Below, in pieces: positions 9,184-16,787 of a stretch of 64,000 bases of DNA. Each line of letters begins with the position of its first letter. The first letter of the stretch is position 1. The translations under genes and the position numbers were made by a program. The notes under the pieces are model-generated. The model saw only the letters and a program-made list of their open reading frames with translations. It searched no databases and was not told the DNA's origin. Source of the stretch: Prevotella lacticifex (GTDB taxonomy: Bacteria; Bacteroidota; Bacteroidia; Bacteroidales; Bacteroidaceae); the NCBI RefSeq assembly GCF_019973375.1, contig NZ_BPTV01000002.1, positions 228,321-292,320 on the forward strand, read 5' to 3'.

Positions 9184-10560
9184 AGTGGCATGATTTTCTG
9201 TTGTTTGTTCACTTTGACCGCGAAGTCAAGGTACTTTTTGATTCCGAGTTTCTTGCGGTCTTCCTCGATTTTCGTGATGGCGGTCTGTATGTCACCGTAG
9301 TGGCGCTCATAGACTTTCAGGGCTTCTTTCTCGGCGCGCTCGGTGGTGTAGGCCCAGTAGCACTCGGGCGGTTCCTCCACGCCATAGACGTCGGAGTACT
9401 GGCCACGGCAGATCCACACTTCCTTAAAGTAGCTGCGGCCGTCGTGGTTGTTGAGGGCGTTGACGGTGAAGATCTGCTGTTTCTGCACCTGCGTCAGTCC
9501 GAGGATAGCACTGATGGCATCGTAACGGTCCTTGAACTTGCTCTGGTCGAGGAGGATTTTCACGTCAGAGTTGTTGATGATGGCTTCCTTGACGATGGGA
9601 CTGTCGATGACATCGTTGAGCTCTTGGGTCACCACTCCGGCGATGCCGTGGAACTTTCTCACGGTCTTGTAGAGATACTTGATGTACTCTGCCATGGTAG
9701 GTGAGGAGATGGCTTTCCACGCTTCCTCGATGATGAGGGCCTTGCGGCCTTTCTTGATGCGCATCTTCTGAAGGAACACGTCCATGATGATGAGCACGAC
9801 GATGGGGAACAGCACAGGGTCGTCCTTGATCTTGTCGATCTCGAAGACGATGAATTTCTCGTCAAAGAGACTGGCATCAACGTCGTTGTTCAGCGTGTGC
9901 TCGAGCTCACCGCCTTTGTAGAACTGTTCTAAGATGGCTGCGAAGTTGTCGATGTCGAACGTGATGCTCTTCTCCCTCATGATCTGGGGGATGCGCTCGA
10001 TGGCAAACTCGTAGTAGCTGTTGAAGCTGAGGTTGTCGACGTGCATCTTTCTGCGCTGTTTCTCCATGCGGTCGATGCGCTGCTCGATGGTGACGAGGTA
10101 GTTGCCCTCGATGAGTTGCGGCATGAGGCGCATGAGCTGGCGGTTGGCGGCAACCTTCTCGCCGTCGGTTGCGGCCTTGTCGTTGATGAGGTCGTGGAGT
10201 TTGTTCACCTTCCGCTGGATTCGTGCGTAGGCTTCCTTTTCCTCAGCAGTATGTAGATGACCGTCATCGGCCATACGACTGCCATCAGCAGTATGGATAG
10301 GACCGTATTCAGTATCCTGTCCGCCAAAGGCAGATGGATCTTCGAATGTTTCGGAGGTGGGCATGTCTGTTTCATAGTCATACTCTGTATGTTTGTATTT
10401 TTCTTCGAGTTCCTTGCTGTGCTTCTCGTAGGTGCCGTTCTTCTTGTCCTCAAGGAGCAGACGCTTGCGGAGGTGGTCGCGCTCTGCGTCGGTGAACTCC
10501 TTGAACGGGGTGAAGTACGACACGTAGTACTCGACTATGGTCTGGTTGATGATCATGTCC
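9165..10560 (-). pseudogene. VirB4/TraG conjugation ATPase, C-terminal part, split by an IS
   Basis: This is the C-terminal half of the ATPase that powers the conjugation channel. It contains the Walker B stretch KALIIEEAWKAI (bases about 9705-9740) and the typical HGIAGVVTQELNDVIDS motif after it. An apparent start codon at 10574 lies inside the inverted repeat of the ISL3-family element; genuine coding sequence begins at the insertion point at 10560. Joining the two sides of the element with one copy of the 8-bp target duplication restores a continuous frame, PTKIEDM-IINQTIVEYYV. The remaining part is at 11879-12149. Without its N-terminal half and Walker A it cannot be a functional VirB4. 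Confidence 0.88.
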
Positions 10561-11878
10561 GGTTCATCCGACATTTCGAGTGATACTATGATATAATAAA
10601 AAAGGAAACCACCGTTTATTGTATATTTAAATCATCACAAATAAGTATACAATGATAAACAGCAGTTTCCTATATCATGGATTTGGCCTTTACAACCATA
10701 TCTGCACGAGAGTCAGCTACAAAGGTAATACAATTATTTTTAATGTGGAGTCAAAGGAACGATTAAAATGTTGCCCGAAGTGTGGATGCCGTCACCTTGT
10801 CAAGAACGGTTTCCGTTACCGTGACTTTATAGGGCTTCCCATAGGAGGCAAGAAGACCATATTCCGTATGAAGGTTCAGCGCTACAAGTGCAAGGACGAG
10901 GACTGTGATTATGACCAGCAGGAGCCAATAACGTTTACAACGGGCAGCCAAACCTACACACACCGCTTTGCCACATATGTAGTCTGCCTGCTGAAGTCAA
11001 TGACAATCCGTGCGGTATCAGACTTGCTAATGGTAGGTTGGGACACCATAAAGGACATACACATGCGATTTTTGGAGAGGCGCTACCTGCCAATTTCCCT
11101 CAAGGGCGTAAAGAACATCGGCATAGACGAGTTCGCCGTCAAGAAGGGGCACGTATACAAGACCATTGTCGTTGACCTCGATACCGGCAGGATAATCTAT
11201 GTGGCCAACGGCAAGGATGCCGCCTGCCTTGACAAGTTCTGGAAGATGGTCAAGAGGCAACATGTGACCATAGAGCATGTGGCTACCGATCTTTCAGGTG
11301 CGTTCATTAAGGCTGTCAGTGAAAATTGTCCTGACGCACAGCATATCTTCGACCATTTCCATGTTCAGAAGCTTATGAACGAGAAAGTTGACGATACAAG
11401 ACGTACTGTCTGCCGGACGGAAAAGGACGTAAACAAGCGTAAGGTAATAATGGGGGTGAGACTGTTACTGTTGAAAAATGGCAAGGACGTTATGGACAAG
11501 TATTACAAAACCAGGCTTGACAATGCCCTTGCCATGAACGAACCTCTATCGAAAGCATACTATTTGAAGGAAGGGCTGAGGGAAATATGGATGCAGATAA
11601 GCAAGAAAGCTGCTGAGGCAGTGCTTGAAGACTGGTGCAGACAGGCAAGGGAGAGCAAAGTACCGCAAATGATACAAATGGCAAATACCGTTAGGGGATT
11701 CAGAACGGGAATACTCGCCTGGTATGACTGCCATATCTCAACTGCTAAAGTAGAGGGTACGAACAACAAAATCAAAGTATTGAAAAGAACTGCATATGGA
11801 TTCAGAGATGACAAATATTTTGATTTGAGGCTATATGCACTTCATGATTGCCGTATCACTCGAAATGTCGGATGAACC
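10561..11878 (+). mobile_element. Complete ISL3-family insertion sequence (1318 bp)
   Basis: The ends are perfect 26-bp inverted repeats (10561-10586 and 11853-11878, starting GGTTCATCCG), and the element is flanked by an exact 8-bp direct repeat TCATGTCC (10553-10560 and 11879-11886). Both the repeat architecture and the 8-bp duplication are typical of ISL3. It carries one transposase gene. It interrupts the VirB4 gene in opposite orientation. The perfect ends suggest recent insertion. Confidence 0.96.
10652..11875 (+). CDS. ISL3-family transposase
   Basis: The 407-residue protein catalyses movement of the surrounding element. An N-terminal zinc-binding region with CCPKCGCRHLVKNG and a later CKDEDC (residues about 38-90) precedes the DDE domain: GIDEFAVKKGH near residue 150, ATDLSGAFIKAV near 212, the HFHVQKLMN stretch near 235, and a C-terminal KVEGTNNKIKVLKRTAYGFR around 370 that supplies the catalytic Glu. 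This is the standard order for ISL3 transposases, full length. The stop codon lies within the right inverted repeat. Confidence 0.95.
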   Translation: MINSSFLYHGFGLYNHICTRVSYKGNTIIFNVESKERLKCCPKCGCRHLVKNGFRYRDFIGLPIGGKKTIFRMKVQRYKCKDEDCDYDQQEPITFTTGSQTYTHRFATYVVCLLKSMTIRAVSDLLMVGWDTIKDIHMRFLERRYLPISLKGVKNIGIDEFAVKKGHVYKTIVVDLDTGRIIYVANGKDAACLDKFWKMVKRQHVTIEHVATDLSGAFIKAVSENCPDAQHIFDHFHVQKLMNEKVDDTRRTVCRTEKDVNKRKVIMGVRLLLLKNGKDVMDKYYKTRLDNALAMNEPLSKAYYLKEGLREIWMQISKKAAEAVLEDWCRQARESKVPQMIQMANTVRGFRTGILAWYDCHISTAKVEGTNNKIKVLKRTAYGFRDDKYFDLRLYALHDCRITRNVG

Positions 11879-12149
11879 TCATGTCCTCTATCTTCGTGGG
11901 AGCCTCGCTGCCCTTAAAGATGAGGAATATGAGCGACTTGAGGAAGTTCTTCTTCTCTCCGAAGTTCTGGGCGTACTCGGTGTCCGTAATCTTGAACGGG
12001 TTCATCGAGATGGGCTTCTCCTTAGAGTAAGAGATGTAAGTACCTTTGAAATATCGACATATACCCTCGTAGCTGTCGCCGGTATCTACCATCACAACGT
12101 CGGTATTCTGCTCCAGGAGCTGTCGCACGACGCTGTTCATGTGGAAGTG
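11879..12149 (-). pseudogene. VirB4/TraG conjugation ATPase, internal fragment upstream of the IS
   Basis: This is the part of VirB4 just after Walker A: HMNSVVRQLLEQNTDVVMVD, then TGDSYEGICRYFKGTYISY and ISMNPFKIT, the hallmark of TraG-type VirB4 proteins. It is continuous with the C-terminal part at 9165-10560 once the IS is removed. Homology stops abruptly near 12149: where GKSF-HMN would be expected the codons read TRKHFHMN, and the open frame continues to 12287 into unrelated sequence. Thus the 5' half of the gene, including the Walker A glycines, was lost by a separate event. Confidence 0.82.
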
Positions 12150-12656
12150 TTTTCGGGTTTCGTAAATAACTGTAATACAGATAGAAACATAACGCTTCCA
12201 AAATTGAACGGTACAAAAAAGTGCAATAGCGAAAATTGGGAAATTGAAGAGTTTTGCAGAGCAAAACCAGCCTTCAAGAGTGGACAAGATTTAATAATTT
12301 GTTAAGATTATTTAACCTTTAATTTTGAGGCAATTTTGCCGTTTGCCAAGTCTGGCTGACTACAGTTGCTCATTTTGGGGCTTAGACGATAACTCGAAAA
12401 TCGACTAAAACCAGAGTTCTTGTACCGTCATTGTATCTCGGATGCACTAAGTAACTGTGTGACAAGGTCGGTTAATGATTCAAAGTCAACTTAGGACACG
12501 GAATTTTGATTTTCAATCGTGCCCATGTTTTTGTGCCGCCAGGCAGATAATCTTTGGTACGAGTTGATTCAAAAAGGTAGGGAAAAGAAAGGATGAGGTA
12601 ACACTTTGAGGCAAAAAGGGGATTTCTTAGGCAGATTTTATTCTTTTTCTTCAAAA
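12150..12656. other. Region without a recognised gene between the tra module and the Abi gene
   Basis: About 500 bp of AT-rich sequence. Open frames here are short and carry no recognisable motif. It starts at the break in VirB4, so one border of whatever replaced the rest of the tra module must lie at about 12150. I found no inverted repeat matching either flank and no tRNA that would mark an attachment site. Confidence 0.5.
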
Positions 12657-12659
12657 AAG

Positions 12660-12691
12660 TTTGGCTATTTCAAATTAAAGCAGTACCTTTG
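12660..12691 (+). promoter_or_regulatory. Bacteroidetes-type promoter of the Abi/HEPN gene
   Basis: TTTG (12660-12663) is followed after 20 bp by a perfect TAnnTTTG element, TACCTTTG (12684-12691). Transcription would start near 12697, leaving a leader of about 60 nt before the ATG at 12757. Confidence 0.72.
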
Positions 12692-12696
12692 CACCA

Positions 12697-12751
12697 CCAG
12701 AACCCGCCAAGCCTCTCAACGATGCTCAAATGTGCGGGTCGTTTTATTTTT
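12697..12751 (+). ncRNA. Structured leader / candidate small RNA of the Abi gene
   Basis: Between the promoter and the ATG, ACCCGC (12702-12707) can pair with GCGGGT (12734-12739), closing a 26-nt loop; the stem is followed by GTTTTATTTTT. This has the shape of an intrinsic terminator placed only about 6 nt before the start codon, so most transcripts could end as an RNA of about 50 nt. Conserved structured RNAs upstream of abiF-type genes have been described in several phyla; that this leader is one of them is inference. Confidence 0.5.
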
Positions 12752-12756
12752 ATACA

Positions 12757-13659
12757 ATGAGCAACAGAATCCCATTCCAGAAGCCGTACACTAGTGCGCA
12801 CGACCTTGTCTGTCTCTTGCAGTCAAGAGGATTGACAGTTACAGATACTGCCAAGGCTGAGAGTTATCTCGAATATATTGGCTATTACCGTCTGTCAGCC
12901 TATATGTATCCTTTGCTACAGATGCCGAAGGAGCAACATCGCTATAAACCGAGTGCAACGTTTAGCCAAGTGATGATGCTCTATCGTTTCGACAAGAAAC
13001 TTCGACTGCTTATCTTCAATGAGATAGAAAAGATTGAGGTTGCAGTGCGAAGCGCAATCGTCAATATCGGCAGTGCCATGACGGGCAATCCGTTCTGGAT
13101 GACTGATTGCAGCAATTTCATTGATGCAGGGAAGTTCCGCCGTACAATGGACTTGATTGATGCCGAGCTTCATCGCTCACGCGAAGATTTCATTGTTCAT
13201 TTCAAACAGACCTATTCTGATGCGTACCCTCCAGCCTGGATATTGGCAGAAGTGCTTCCCTTCGGAGTTATCACCAATATCTTCAGCAACATCAAGGTCG
13301 CCCGAATCAAGAAAAGCATTGCTCGGAGATTTGGTTTGCAGGTAGCACCTTTTGAGTCGTGGCTTACCATTGTTACTCTAACCCGCAACTCATGTTGCCA
13401 TCATGCCCGTGTGTGGAACAAGCAAAACACCATACGTCCAATGCTTCCAAATCGAATGGCTGGCAGCTGGATAACTCTGTCCACTGATACACTCCGCATC
13501 TACTTTGACCTTTGCATTATCAAGTATTTCCTAAACATCATTTCGCCAAACAACGATATGAAGGCCAAGATTGATGTGCTGCTGTCCGCTTTTCCATCCA
13601 TTGACACTAATGCAATGGGCTTTCCGCGTGGTTGGGAGAATGAGCCGCTATGGAATTAG
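12757..13659 (+). CDS. Abi_2/AbiF-like abortive-infection HEPN protein
   Basis: Predicted RNA-cleaving phage-defence or toxin protein of 300 residues. I chose the ATG at 12757 (MSNRIPFQKPYTSAHDLV), because that gives the usual Abi_2 start; an upstream ATG at 12730 lies in the hairpin leader. Diagnostic segments are the N-terminal KAESYLEYIGYYRLSAYMYP, the LRLLIFNEIEKIEVAVRSAI helix, and the HEPN active-site motif RNSCCHHARVWN (R-x4-H, residues about 209-220). All are intact. The promoter and structured leader directly upstream suggest post-transcriptional control, possibly by an RNA antitoxin. The gene is next to the broken tra module, a common place for defence genes. Confidence 0.88.
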   Translation: MSNRIPFQKPYTSAHDLVCLLQSRGLTVTDTAKAESYLEYIGYYRLSAYMYPLLQMPKEQHRYKPSATFSQVMMLYRFDKKLRLLIFNEIEKIEVAVRSAIVNIGSAMTGNPFWMTDCSNFIDAGKFRRTMDLIDAELHRSREDFIVHFKQTYSDAYPPAWILAEVLPFGVITNIFSNIKVARIKKSIARRFGLQVAPFESWLTIVTLTRNSCCHHARVWNKQNTIRPMLPNRMAGSWITLSTDTLRIYFDLCIIKYFLNIISPNNDMKAKIDVLLSAFPSIDTNAMGFPRGWENEPLWN

Positions 13660-13693
13660 TCTTTGTAGTATAAATCTGGATGTGCTGAAAGCA

Positions 13694-15238
13694 ATGGCAA
13701 GATATAGAAGATACATATATATAATAGGTATAGCAGTGCTGGCCATTATGGGCTGCACAGGCGATAACAATGACAGTAAGAAATATGCCCGGCAACCTAA
13801 AGATACCGTCCACACCGCAGAGAAGGCGATGGCTGTTTTCGAATACGACCCTGTGCGGGCGCTGGAGATTGTGGACTCAGCGGTCATCGTGGGAAACCTG
13901 CCCGACTGGTGGGCAGACTTCTACAGGGCGCGAATCTACAGCAGTACGCAGGTACCGGAACTGCTCGATTCGATGCTTCATGGGGTCAAAGGGGCGGCGG
14001 GCGACACGGCACGCGTCATTGCCGAGCGACTGCTCTGTCACGACTCCATCAAGGTAAGTCTGGCCCGTCAGCAAGACGTGCTGGAAGTTCTGGCCTATAC
14101 CGCCCGCCAGCAGAATGACACGTTGGGCTGGCTGCAGCGTTCGCGCGAGTTGGTGGAGGTGTGCCACGGACAGGGGGCCGAGACCGAGGCTCTGCGCAAC
14201 GAGGCAGAGGTGGGTGCCGCTCTCTGCTTTCTGGGAAAGGAGACCGAGGGCATGGCGCGGATTGACAGTGTGATAGCCCTACTGGACGTGAAGAAGTTCA
14301 ACGAGCTCGATGCCATGCTCATTGTGCTGAAGCGCAAGGTGATGGTGCTGGCCGAGAGGGGGCATTATGCCGAGATGTTGCCGCCGGCCTGCCAGATGCT
14401 GGAGCGACTCAGCGACTACGAGCAGCACTCCGACCGCTATCACGACAGCAGCTACCGTGAGCCTAAGGACTCCACCGACAGGCAGGACTATATTGAGTTC
14501 TACCGCTCGAAGGCGCAGAAGTATATCGCCGCTGCCTACGCCGCCATCAGCGAGAGCGGCAGCATGGAAGAGTTCTTCCGCCAGTTGGAGGCCATCGTGC
14601 GCGACGCTGCTGCCCGCGAGCACCGCGCCCGCTACCAGGCCATAGAACAGCAGTGTGAGACGGAGCGGCAGCGGGCAGAGGCGCGTCGCAACGCATTGAT
14701 AGCATGGAGCACGGGCATCATCAGTCTGCTGGCCATTTGCTTAGCCCTGTTCGCCCTCTACAAGCACCGTGAGACGCGGCGCAAGAACCGTGCGCTGGTG
14801 CGGCAGATTGACGAGGCGATGGCGTATAAAGAAAGGTATGAGGCTCTTTTATCGCCTCAGATTCTGGACACACCAAAGGGTGGAAACGCAGAAGATACTA
14901 CTGACACCGACCTCTTCGCCCAGATTCACGACACCATCGTCCGCGAGCAGCTTTACCTCAACCCCACCTGCGACCGCCAGATGCTCATCGACCGTTTCGG
15001 GCTTTCGAAGGAGCGCATTGGTGCCGCCTTTGTCAAGGGCAGCAGCCATCCATCGCTGTCGGCCTATATCAACGACCTGCGGTTGGAACATGCCTACAAG
15101 TTGCTGCTTGACCAACCTGGTCTTGACCTTGGGCAGGTGGCGCAGCAGAGTGGTTTCAGCAGCCGGAAGTATTTTGGCGACCGCTTCAAGTCGCGCTACG
15201 GCATGACTCCTTCCGAGTTCAGGGCTGCCCGGCAATGA
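13694..15238 (+). CDS. Membrane-anchored TPR regulator with AraC-type DNA-binding domain
   Basis: A 514-residue transcription regulator of a type common in Bacteroidales. The start at 13694 places a signal/lipobox-like N-terminus (IGIAVLAIMGC) at residues about 9-20; the frame is open further upstream but overlaps the Abi gene. Residues about 30-300 are helical TPR-like repeats, a membrane segment lies at about 333-356 (LIAWSTGIISLLAICLALFAL), a coiled linker follows, and the C-terminus (about 410-514) is an AraC helix-turn-helix domain ending in FGDRFKSRYGMTPSEFRAA. The design suggests sensing outside the inner membrane and DNA binding inside. Its likely targets are the repeats just downstream and the surface-protein genes after them. 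Confidence 0.88.
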   Translation: MARYRRYIYIIGIAVLAIMGCTGDNNDSKKYARQPKDTVHTAEKAMAVFEYDPVRALEIVDSAVIVGNLPDWWADFYRARIYSSTQVPELLDSMLHGVKGAAGDTARVIAERLLCHDSIKVSLARQQDVLEVLAYTARQQNDTLGWLQRSRELVEVCHGQGAETEALRNEAEVGAALCFLGKETEGMARIDSVIALLDVKKFNELDAMLIVLKRKVMVLAERGHYAEMLPPACQMLERLSDYEQHSDRYHDSSYREPKDSTDRQDYIEFYRSKAQKYIAAAYAAISESGSMEEFFRQLEAIVRDAAAREHRARYQAIEQQCETERQRAEARRNALIAWSTGIISLLAICLALFALYKHRETRRKNRALVRQIDEAMAYKERYEALLSPQILDTPKGGNAEDTTDTDLFAQIHDTIVREQLYLNPTCDRQMLIDRFGLSKERIGAAFVKGSSHPSLSAYINDLRLEHAYKLLLDQPGLDLGQVAQQSGFSSRKYFGDRFKSRYGMTPSEFRAARQ

Positions 15239-15264
15239 TGGTCTGACAGCAAGTCATTATATGC

Positions 15265-15335
15265 CAGAAATTGTCTTCGGACGTCAGAAATGGTCTTTCT
15301 GACGTCCGAATTTGTCTGAAACCACGTCCGAATCT
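15265..15335 (+). promoter_or_regulatory. Phased ~21-bp repeats with a 14-bp palindrome, candidate AraC operator
   Basis: Four imperfect units start at 15265, 15285, 15306 and 15328 (CAGAAATTGTCT, CAGAAATGGTCT, CCGAATTTGTCT, CCGAATCTGTCT), spaced 20-22 bp, about two helical turns. Units one and two overlap a perfect inverted repeat, TCGGACGTCAGAAA (15277-15290) and TTTCTGACGTCCGA (15296-15309). The array is 26 bp after the regulator gene and about 70 bp before the next small gene. AraC proteins bind two sites in adjacent major grooves, so the spacing fits. Confidence 0.6.
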
Positions 15336-15406
15336 GTCTGTGCCCTTGCGGGCGCAGGCATTTTTGTGTACCTTACGCGCCGTAATAACAACAAAAAGGT
15401 ACGCTT

Positions 15407-15610
15407 ATGCACACATCAACACTCATCCTTCTGCTCACGGGCATCATCGCGATGCTCGTCGCGCTCGTCGGTTTCCTTTGCTGGCGCATGGCCCGTAAGA
15501 ACGACGAACTGCGCCACAAGAACAACGTCATCGTCAGCGAGGTGGAGCGCAACCAGCGCCTCATCGACCGTGCCGTCAGCCTCGGCCTCAATCGTGCCGC
15601 CCTGCTGTAA
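15407..15610 (+). CDS. Small single-pass membrane protein
   Basis: A 67-residue protein with one strong membrane segment at about residues 6-27 (ILLLTGIIAMLVALVGFLCW) followed by a basic and helical tail (RMARKNDELRHKNN). No family recognised. It is the first gene after the repeat array and is co-directional with the surface-protein genes; its GC-rich codon use matches them. It could be a local membrane partner of the regulator, but nothing in the sequence proves a role. Confidence 0.6.
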   Translation: MHTSTLILLLTGIIAMLVALVGFLCWRMARKNDELRHKNNVIVSEVERNQRLIDRAVSLGLNRAALL

Positions 15611-15650
15611 CCGAGGGAATAAGACAGAAAATCTTTAACATATAAACACC

Positions 15651-15806
15651 ATGATGAAAAGAAAATACAACAGACCAACGATGAGAGTTGTCACCTTGCA
15701 GCAGCAACAGCATTTGCTCAGTGGCAGCAGTGGGATAAACGGAGAGATTTCCGGGTATCAGAAGTCGAGTGGCGGCTTTAGTCAAGATGATGACTTAACA
15801 GAATAA
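15651..15806 (+). CDS. 51-residue Bacteroidales small protein preceding a fimbrillin gene
   Basis: The ATG at 15651 opens a 51-codon gene with the pattern K-Y-x-R-P-T-M-x-V-V-x-L (residues about 4-16), then LLSGSSG and an acidic end (DDDLTE). Tiny proteins of this design (KPxMxVVxL...LLxGS) are common in Prevotella next to surface-protein genes; I know no function. No signal peptide. It lies 27 bp before the fimbrillin-like gene and is probably co-transcribed. The LLSGS boundary followed by a polar tail is reminiscent of a leader/core split, but there is no modifying enzyme nearby. Confidence 0.68.
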   Translation: MMKRKYNRPTMRVVTLQQQQHLLSGSSGINGEISGYQKSSGGFSQDDDLTE

Positions 15807-15833
15807 TAACTATAACGAATACGACAACGCAAT

Positions 15834-16775
15834 ATGAACAAGAGGAAACTATTTCAATGGGCTGTGCTCGGCTACATGATGCTGACTGGGATGACGGCTT
15901 GCTCGAGCGACGATGATACTACGGACATACCCGACGACGGTGTGAAGGTGCGCCGCATTACCATTACCCAAACCGACGATGCGGCAGCGCGGCAGATGCT
16001 AACCCGATCCACGCTTGTTGAAAGTGATGGTCTTACCGCCTCATGGACAGCAGGCGACGGACTGACGTACTGCAACTTGAGTAGAACGAACCCTATGAAT
16101 TATGAGATATACACTGGCCCACTAACCGCTGCCTCCACCGCCTCCACCTCGCAGTTCACTGGCAACGTGACGTGTAATGCCGGCGACTACCTCGCTGTGG
16201 TCTATCCCGCCGCGACTTTTGTGACGAACGAGAGCTACACCATTTCGCTCTCTGGGCAGGACGGCACATTAGGGACTCTGGCTACGAACTACCACTACGT
16301 TTATGGCAAAGCCTACGTCACATCTGTCACCGACAACACAGCCAATGCCACGATGGAGAAGATGAAGAGCCTGCTCACGGTGTGCAAGTTCTCGTTCGTC
16401 GATAAGACCACTGGTGCTGCCATTCCCATCAAGACGCTCGCCATCAGTTATGGTGGCAGCGGCTCTGATGCCCGCACTTATCCGCAGACGGCCACGGTGA
16501 CGCTAAACAGCAACGGCATCTTGGAGCAGTCAGCAGTCCACGCTGCGGGAACAGCATCCACTTCTTCCCTTCTTGTGGACTGTTCCGTGGCTTTCTCCCT
16601 TCCTTCGGAGGGGTTGGGGGAGGTTTTTGTCGCCCTACTGCCAACCAGCGGCCAACGCACCTTCAACTTCACCGTCGCCAACAGTAGCGGCACCTATACT
16701 GGCACCGCCAAGGCTACGCTCGTCGAGGGCGAATACATCGTGGCCACGGGCCTGAAGCTAACCAAGAATAACTAA
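15834..16775 (+). CDS. Fimbrillin-like surface lipoprotein
   Basis: A 313-residue lipoprotein: signal peptide with lipobox LTGMTAC (Cys at about residue 23) followed by an acidic SSDDD stretch that in Bacteroidetes often directs lipoproteins to the cell surface. The body resembles Mfa/FimA-type fimbrillins: a Thr-rich beta-sandwich with TASWTAGDGLTYCN-type segments, YLAVVYPAA near residue 120, and a C-terminal GEYIVATGLKLTKNN. Fimbrillins are pilin subunits exported as lipoproteins. It is 12 bp upstream of the giant gene, so they are likely co-expressed and may be displayed together. Confidence 0.78.
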   Translation: MNKRKLFQWAVLGYMMLTGMTACSSDDDTTDIPDDGVKVRRITITQTDDAAARQMLTRSTLVESDGLTASWTAGDGLTYCNLSRTNPMNYEIYTGPLTAASTASTSQFTGNVTCNAGDYLAVVYPAATFVTNESYTISLSGQDGTLGTLATNYHYVYGKAYVTSVTDNTANATMEKMKSLLTVCKFSFVDKTTGAAIPIKTLAISYGGSGSDARTYPQTATVTLNSNGILEQSAVHAAGTASTSSLLVDCSVAFSLPSEGLGEVFVALLPTSGQRTFNFTVANSSGTYTGTAKATLVEGEYIVATGLKLTKNN

Positions 16776-16787
16776 AAGACCAACAAT

